Below are positions 6,121 through 9,930 of a DNA stretch of 9,930 bases, piece after piece (position 1 is the stretch's first letter; every line of letters begins with the position of its first letter). The stretch is from Desulfotignum sp. Lineage in GTDB: Bacteria; Desulfobacterota; Desulfobacteria; Desulfobacterales; Desulfobacteraceae. The stretch spans positions 1 to 9,930 of the forward strand of contig JAABSS010000457.1 of the NCBI GenBank assembly GCA_011390235.1, in the 5' to 3' direction. Made by a program: the position numbers and the translations under genes. The notes beneath the pieces were generated by a model. It worked only from the letters and a program-made list of their open reading frames with translations. It did not search any database and was not told where the DNA came from.

Positions 6121-7369
6121 AGTCCCGAAAGTGCTTGTGGCGGGCACCACTGCAGACTACATCCAATGGATCAGAAAGGCGTGTCCCGGACAGGCCCTTT
6201 TTCTGACAGCCCCTCACATACGAAAAAATGCGCAGGAACCTTCTCCTGACCCATCCGAGGAACTGGTGTGTGCTTTGTCCGATCTTTCCTTCATCATGCC
6301 GGCACTGGCTGCCCATCTGGAAAAATGCAACCAGAAACTCACCGGTATTGCCTGCTTTGACTGCGAGTCCATGGTGACAGCCGCCCTTCTGGCAGAGAAC
6401 CTGGGGCTTGTGTATCCTGATGTAACCACGGTTCAAAACTGCAGGAACAAGCTGGTTTCCAAACAATTGTGGCAGGCCGGGGAAATACTTTGTCCCCGGG
6501 TATGGCCGGTACATTGCGCAGATGATGTGGCACAGCTGCTGGCGGATGTTACCGCAGGGCTGGTTTTGAAACCGGCAGTAGGCAGCGGCAGCGAGCTTGT
6601 GTTTCACTGCCGGAACCGGGCAGAAGCGCAAAAAGCCTGGGAAATATTGGCGGCCGGCCTGGAAAAAAGAAAGCAGAACCCTTTGTTCGACCATCCTGAC
6701 CGTCTGATACTGGCGGAAGAACGGATTTGCGGATCGGAATACAGCTGTGATTTCATCCTCACCCCGGACAGCCTGACCCTGGTTCGTCTGACCCGGAAGG
6801 TTATCCCGGCAAGCCTGCCGTTCGGTACAGCCGCAGGGTATGAAATCCCCGGGGTCCTGCCGCCGGGAATGTCCATGGCATCACTGACCGGTCTGCTGGA
6901 AAAGGCCGCAAGAACCCTGGGCATCCGCACCGGCATCTGCATGGTTGATTTTGTGGTTAAAGACAACCGGCCGTATCTTATTGAAATGACCCCCCGTCCG
7001 GGAGGAGACTGCCTGCCCCAGCTGCTCATGGTATCGGCAAACCTGGATATACTGAAACTGGCCCTGGATGTGGCGGCAAATCTGCCATGGCATCTGGATG
7101 ATATAAGGTTCACCCCCCACATGGGCATGCGCATCCATGCAAAAAAAAGCGGGATACTTACGGCCGTCAATTCCCGGAACCTGGCTTCAGAACTCCGGGT
7201 AAAGCAGCTGCATGTCATCCGGAAACCAGGGCATGTAATTACCATGCCTCCCGCAGATTATGAGTCATGGCTTATAGGGCATATGATCATCAATACCCAG
7301 GGGTGGACTTTTCCGGAAACAAGGGCCATGCTCCTGGCCCGACGGCTGGAAATCGAGATCCAGCCATGA
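6104..7369 (+). CDS. ATP-grasp family carboxylate-amine ligase
   Basis: A 421-residue ATP-grasp enzyme expected to form an amide bond by activating a carboxylate as acyl phosphate. An N-terminal Rossmann-like part (about 8-105) ends at GLVYPDVTTVQNCRNKLVSK, the usual entry to the ATP-grasp core. The ATP-binding Lys is in LVLKPAVGSGSELV (153-166, Lys156), the acidic hinge in LAEERICGSEYSCDF (203-217), and the Mg-binding part is MVDFVV (280-285) plus YLIEMTPRPGGD (291-302). In most relatives the last motif reads E-x-N-P-R; here Thr296 replaces the metal-binding Asn. A C-terminal lid of about 85 residues follows (from about 335). The gene overlaps the acyltransferase by 17 bases and the next gene by ATGA. 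Substrates cannot be read from the sequence; an amino acid joined to an amine or a second amino acid fits the context. Confidence 0.88.
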   Translation: MSAAPKVPKVLVAGTTADYIQWIRKACPGQALFLTAPHIRKNAQEPSPDPSEELVCALSDLSFIMPALAAHLEKCNQKLTGIACFDCESMVTAALLAENLGLVYPDVTTVQNCRNKLVSKQLWQAGEILCPRVWPVHCADDVAQLLADVTAGLVLKPAVGSGSELVFHCRNRAEAQKAWEILAAGLEKRKQNPLFDHPDRLILAEERICGSEYSCDFILTPDSLTLVRLTRKVIPASLPFGTAAGYEIPGVLPPGMSMASLTGLLEKAARTLGIRTGICMVDFVVKDNRPYLIEMTPRPGGDCLPQLLMVSANLDILKLALDVAANLPWHLDDIRFTPHMGMRIHAKKSGILTAVNSRNLASELRVKQLHVIRKPGHVITMPPADYESWLIGHMIINTQGWTFPETRAMLLARRLEIEIQP

Positions 7370-8589
7370 ACCAGCCGGCTGCCCCGTCCCATCCTGTCAT
7401 GTCCGCCTCGTTTCTCAAAGGCCAGATTGTCCCGCTGTTCAACCAGAAACAGCGGTATCTGGATGCGGTAAAAACCCATGGAACCCCCCTTTATCAGGTG
7501 ATTTCCGATGTTTTAACAGAACGGGCACAAAGATTTACCTCCGTTTTTCAAGCCCATTTACCCAAAACCCGGTTTTACTATGCCATGAAAAGCAATTCTC
7601 TGCCGGACATATCCCGCATACTGGTAAGCCGGGGATGGGGGCTGGATGTGTCTTCAGGCATGGAACTGGCAACTGCCCTGGATCTGGGGGCAGAAGAGAT
7701 CATTTTCAGCGGCCCGGGCAAAACCATGGCAGAACTGGAACTGGCAGCTGCCCACCCGGACCGGGTCACCCTGCTGCTGGACAGCACAGGGGAATGCCGG
7801 CGATTGATGGCCCTGCTGGAAAAAAATCAGCAGCCGCTTTGTGCAGGTATCCGGATCAACTGCCAGCCTGAGGGATTGTGGCAGAAATTCGGCATCATGC
7901 CCGAACAACTGCTGCCCCTGTACCGGGCTATCCAGGCCCATCCGTTTTTAAAATGCACAGGGCTGCAGTTTCATTCTTCCTGGAACCTGAACCCCGACCG
8001 GCAGATTGACACCATCTGCAGCTTGGGACGGCTGCTCCGGGACATGCCCGCAGATTTTCTGAACACCTGCCGGTTCATGGACATCGGCGGCGGGTACTGG
8101 CCGGAAAAAGGGGAATGGCTGGTATCAGAAGATCCGTTGCGCCATTATCATCTGCCGGCAGAACCTCTGGAAACTTTTGCCAAAAAAATCTGCGCCGCCC
8201 TGAAGAAACATATTCTGCCCCTGACAGACTTATGCATCTGTTTTGAGCCTGGACGGTGGATCTGCAACGATGCCATGCACATCATCGTCCAGGTCACAGA
8301 CAAAAAAATGCCGGATATGGCCATCACAGATGCCGGCACCAATGCGGTGGGGTGGGAGCGGTTTGAAACCGATTATTTCCCGGTGCTGAACCTCACCCGT
8401 CCCGGCCTGACAGAGCAGCCCTGCCGCATCCTGGGTTCTTTGTGCACCCCCCATGATGTATGGGGATATGCCTGTTTCGGAGAGCAGATCCAGGAGGGCG
8501 ATATCCTGATGATCCCGTTCCAGGGCGCCTACACCTACAGCCTGAGGCAAACCTTCATCAAACCGCTGCCACAGGTAGTGGTGCTCTGA
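7366..8589 (+). CDS. Fold-type III PLP-dependent amino acid decarboxylase (DAP/ornithine decarboxylase family)
   Basis: A 407-residue member of the alanine-racemase-fold decarboxylases (LysA, NspC, bacterial-eukaryotic ornithine decarboxylase). The Schiff-base Lys is in YYAMKSN (Lys75). VSSGMEL (95-101), IIFSGPGKT (112-120), GLQFHSSW (199-206), MDIGGGYWPE (238-247, phosphate-binding glycines), CFEPGRW (292-298), GSLCTPHDVWG (357-367, catalytic Cys360 and Asp364) and GAYTYS (387-392) follow in family order. It should remove the alpha-carboxyl group of a basic or diamino acid, or of a carboxyalkyl-amine as NspC does. Members closest to LysA have GPxCES-D where this one has GSLCTPHD, so it is not plainly a housekeeping LysA. 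The ATG overlaps the ATP-grasp stop (ATGA), showing coupling; an internal ATG at 7399 is a less likely start. Last gene of the operon. Confidence 0.88.
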   Translation: MNQPAAPSHPVMSASFLKGQIVPLFNQKQRYLDAVKTHGTPLYQVISDVLTERAQRFTSVFQAHLPKTRFYYAMKSNSLPDISRILVSRGWGLDVSSGMELATALDLGAEEIIFSGPGKTMAELELAAAHPDRVTLLLDSTGECRRLMALLEKNQQPLCAGIRINCQPEGLWQKFGIMPEQLLPLYRAIQAHPFLKCTGLQFHSSWNLNPDRQIDTICSLGRLLRDMPADFLNTCRFMDIGGGYWPEKGEWLVSEDPLRHYHLPAEPLETFAKKICAALKKHILPLTDLCICFEPGRWICNDAMHIIVQVTDKKMPDMAITDAGTNAVGWERFETDYFPVLNLTRPGLTEQPCRILGSLCTPHDVWGYACFGEQIQEGDILMIPFQGAYTYSLRQTFIKPLPQVVVL

Positions 8590-8644
8590 CACCTGCCTTC
8601 CAAGAGCAATCGCAATTAGATGCAGCGTCACATATATTGACATA

Positions 8645-8720
8645 GCCTCCTGTGGGTATCGGTGTGGCAGGACCGTCAGATGCCAATCTCGGGCCGGTCA
8701 CACCACTACCCACAGGAGGC
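8645..8720. repeat. 76-base near-complete inverted repeat (hairpin/cruciform)
   Basis: GCCTCCTGTGGGTA (8645-8658) and TACCCACAGGAGGC (8707-8720) are perfect 14-base inverted arms. After a 2-base mismatch, GGTGTG (8661-8666) pairs with CACACC (8699-8704), then a G-T and a C-G pair. GG (8670-8671) then pairs with CC (8694-8695) and CCG (8673-8675) with CGG (8690-8692), leaving a loop of about 14 bases. There is no T-tract on either side. It may be a REP/BIME- or MITE-like dispersed palindrome, an mRNA 3'-end stabiliser, or part of a termination signal. Which one cannot be told from one copy. Confidence 0.75.
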
Positions 8721-8791
8721 GGGGATCAAGCAGCTGAACAGGATGTTGTTGCATGCGATGCCCCTGCTGATTTTCCTGTCAATGGTTGATT

Positions 8792-8821
8792 TTGCCGTTG
8801 GATGCCTTATTGTATTAAAAT
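8792..8821 (+). promoter_or_regulatory. Weak sigma-70-like promoter before the NifX/NifB-like gene
   Basis: TTGCCG (8792-8797) and TAAAAT (8816-8821) are separated by 18 bases. Transcription would start near 8828, inside the 19-base palindrome that follows. The hexamers each deviate from consensus and no extended -10 is seen. Confidence 0.35.
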
Positions 8822-8823
8822 AT

Positions 8824-8842
8824 GGCAGGTATGATACCTGCC
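8824..8842. promoter_or_regulatory. Perfect 19-base palindrome, candidate operator
   Basis: GGCAGGTATGATACCTGCC has two perfect 9-base arms around a single central G. It directly follows the candidate -10 box and lies 28 bases before the next ATG, a place where a dimeric repressor would block transcription. As RNA the one-base centre cannot form a good loop, so a DNA-binding role is more likely than a terminator. The repressor is not in the window. Confidence 0.6.
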
Positions 8843-8870
8843 GGGACAAGATGCACAAACGGAGGAACAC

Positions 8871-9263
8871 ATGAAAGTCGCATTTCCGGTAACAGAAGAC
8901 AAGGGGCTTGACAGCCTGGTCAATGACCATTTTGGTGTGGCTGAACTTTTTATGGTGGTGGACCTTGAAACCAGAAATATTTCTGTCAAAAAAAACCAGA
9001 AAATTGCAAACCCTGATGCCGGCTGCAAAACCGGGGTTCTCAGCAAGGATGAGGCGGTTGATGCGGTGGTCACCAAATGCATTGGCGACGGTGGACAAAG
9101 AGGCCTGCACAGTGCTGATATCAAGGTATATGCAGCACAAAAAGACACGGTTGCTGAAAACCTGGCATTACTGGAGTCAGGAGAGCTCAAGCTTTTCCAC
9201 ATGTTTGACCTGTGCCAGGGCAAAAAAAACAAAAAACAGGGGGGATGCGGTCACCACCACTGA
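8871..9263 (+). CDS. NifX/NifB-like dinitrogenase Fe-Mo cofactor family protein with Cys/His tail
   Basis: A 130-residue protein of the Nitro_FeMo-Co family (NifX, NafY, NifB C-terminus and many stand-alone archaeal and anaerobe proteins), an RNase H-like small domain that holds iron-sulfur or Fe-Mo clusters. The start MKVAFPVTED, the NDHFGVAELF motif (18-27, His20) and IGDGGQRGLHSADIKVYAA (71-89) are family hallmarks. Cys52, Cys70, Cys115 and Cys126 and the terminal CGHHH (126-130) offer metal ligands. Many stand-alone members accompany Mrp-type ATPases, but none is in the window and no nif genes are seen, so nitrogen fixation is not implied. GGAGGA four bases before the ATG is strong. The gene is preceded by an operator-like palindrome and followed 47 bases later by the hydrolase gene, with which it may be co-transcribed. 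Confidence 0.88.
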   Translation: MKVAFPVTEDKGLDSLVNDHFGVAELFMVVDLETRNISVKKNQKIANPDAGCKTGVLSKDEAVDAVVTKCIGDGGQRGLHSADIKVYAAQKDTVAENLALLESGELKLFHMFDLCQGKKNKKQGGCGHHH

Positions 9264-9310
9264 TGCACAAAAACCGCACACCATTATTTCAGTATAGAGG
9301 CAAAACAGCC

Positions 9311-9930
9311 ATGAACACATCATTTACTATTCATCCCATTGTTCTGGGAACCAAAGTATTTGACAAAAGCATGATGACCTTTCAATACGGCCAGGGCCAG
9401 ACCTATACCATCCCCATCTATGCATGGCTCATCAAAGGAGCAGATGAAACCATCCTGGTGGACACAGGAGAGATGCACCCCATCCAGTCCAAAGACAGAG
9501 AAACCGCCATTAACGGAAAAATATACACATTTGAACAGGGATTGGCCCGCCACGGCCTTGCGCCTGCAGACATCGATATCGTCATCCACACCCATTTGCA
9601 CACCGATCATTGCGAAAATGACTACAAATGCGAAAACGCCCGGTTTTTTATCCATGAAAAAGAAATGGCGGCAATCCACGATCCCCATCCTCTGGATTAC
9701 CGGTACCTGGAAGACTATGTCGAGGACATTGAAGAAAACGGCCAGATCCAGACCATAAACACCGACAGGGAAATTGTTCCCGGCATCCGGGTGATGCACA
9801 CCCCGGCCCACACCAAAGGCGGCATGACCGTGATGGTTGATACCCCCAAAGGCAAGGCAGCCATAACAGGATTCTGCATCATCGATGAAAACCTGAACCC
9901 CCCGCCTGAAATTCTTGGCATGGAAATGGC
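9311..9930 (+). CDS. Metallo-beta-lactamase-fold hydrolase, N-acyl-homoserine-lactonase-like (partial)
   Basis: The first 206 residues are present; the 3' end is beyond the window. ILVDTGE (48-54) and HTHLHTDHC (93-101) give the His-x-His-x-Asp-His metal site, and VMHTPAHTKGG (161-171, His167) gives the next His ligand. The arrangement resembles the AiiA-like lactonase branch, but the same pattern occurs in many hydrolases of unknown substrate, so quorum quenching should not be assumed. At the position where the family commonly has the bridging Asp (Gly-Asp), this one reads ITGFCIID (185-192), with Phe-Cys instead. AGAGG lies about ten bases before the ATG. There is no signal peptide, so it is likely cytosolic. 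It follows the NifX/NifB-like gene after 47 bases with no terminator between them. Confidence 0.85.
   Translation, partial: MNTSFTIHPIVLGTKVFDKSMMTFQYGQGQTYTIPIYAWLIKGADETILVDTGEMHPIQSKDRETAINGKIYTFEQGLARHGLAPADIDIVIHTHLHTDHCENDYKCENARFFIHEKEMAAIHDPHPLDYRYLEDYVEDIEENGQIQTINTDREIVPGIRVMHTPAHTKGGMTVMVDTPKGKAAITGFCIIDENLNPPPEILGMEM

Larger units (their letters stand above)
8590..8870. other. Non-coding region with hairpin and operator-like palindrome
   Basis: 281 bases between the decarboxylase and the NifX/NifB-like gene. I see no convincing gene here. It holds a 76-base hairpin (8645-8720), a weak sigma-70-like promoter (8792-8821) and a perfect 19-base palindrome (8824-8842). No G+C-rich stem followed by a T-tract is present on either strand, so the operon end has no classical intrinsic terminator. 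Confidence 0.55.

Noticed and set aside
7267..7365. Longer N-terminus for the PLP decarboxylase starting at 7267
   Set aside because: It would lie inside the ATP-grasp gene; the ATGA junction at 7366 is the typical coupled start and the extra residues show no decarboxylase similarity.
8662..8874. Plus-strand frame of 70 codons with a hydrophobic stretch
   Set aside because: It starts within the hairpin, runs across the operator palindrome and into the next gene's start, and has no good ribosome site.
8706..9232. Minus-strand frames opposite the NifX/NifB-like gene
   Set aside because: They are antisense to a gene with clear family motifs and a strong ribosome site; products are Cys/Ser/Phe-rich without a recognisable domain.
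8871..9263. Inferring a nitrogen fixation locus from the NifX/NifB-like protein
   Set aside because: No nifHDK, nifB radical-SAM domain or other nif genes are present; stand-alone members of this family are common in anaerobes that do not fix nitrogen.
9311..9930. Calling the hydrolase a quorum-quenching AHL lactonase
   Set aside because: The motif pattern is shared by many hydrolases of unknown substrate and one expected metal ligand differs, so only the fold is supported.

Overview
The window looks like chromosomal DNA of a sulfate-reducing deltaproteobacterium (Desulfobacterota, probably near the Desulfobacteraceae). This rests on moderate GC content with Met/Leu/Gly codon habits of that group, a stand-alone sigma-54 activator, an NifX/NifB-like cluster-binding protein and overall protein character. 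No rRNA, tRNA or marker gene is present, so the assignment is inference only. There are no CRISPR arrays, insertion sequences or phage genes.

Layout. The left part (1-4248) is read on the minus strand: a sigma-54 dependent activator with a degenerate receiver domain (2824-4248), then a large 832-residue MscS-family channel (207-2705), whose stop overlaps the start of a membrane-anchored protein cut by the window edge (1-217). A divergent region of about 300 bases (4249-4547) holds a sigma-70-like promoter for the activator, several small dyads and a good -24/-12 (sigma-54) promoter facing right.

The plus-strand operon that follows (4548-8589) is tightly packed: a 54-residue Lys-rich protein, an S-adenosylmethionine decarboxylase (SpeD) homologue, an Acetyltransf_6/BioF2-like acyltransferase, an ATP-grasp ligase and a fold-III PLP-dependent amino acid decarboxylase. 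The last four genes are adjacent or overlapping. Together they supply two kinds of decarboxylase, an ATP-dependent carboxylate-amine ligase and an acyl (or aminoacyl) transferase. This is the toolkit for making a modified polyamine or small peptide-like amine. I do not recognise the set as a described pathway. The SpeD homologue keeps the self-processing and catalytic residues at exact family spacing but lacks the residues expected to hold S-adenosylmethionine, so its substrate has probably changed.

The region 8590-8870 contains no convincing gene. It holds a 76-base near-complete hairpin and, just before the next gene, a perfect 19-base palindrome that looks like an operator. Two further plus-strand genes follow: an NifX/NifB-like Fe-Mo cluster-binding family protein with a Cys/His tail (8871-9263) and a metallo-beta-lactamase-fold hydrolase truncated by the window end (9311-9930).

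The most interesting item is the sigma-54-linked SpeD-like/acyltransferase/ATP-grasp/PLP-decarboxylase operon, a candidate undescribed amine-conjugate pathway.
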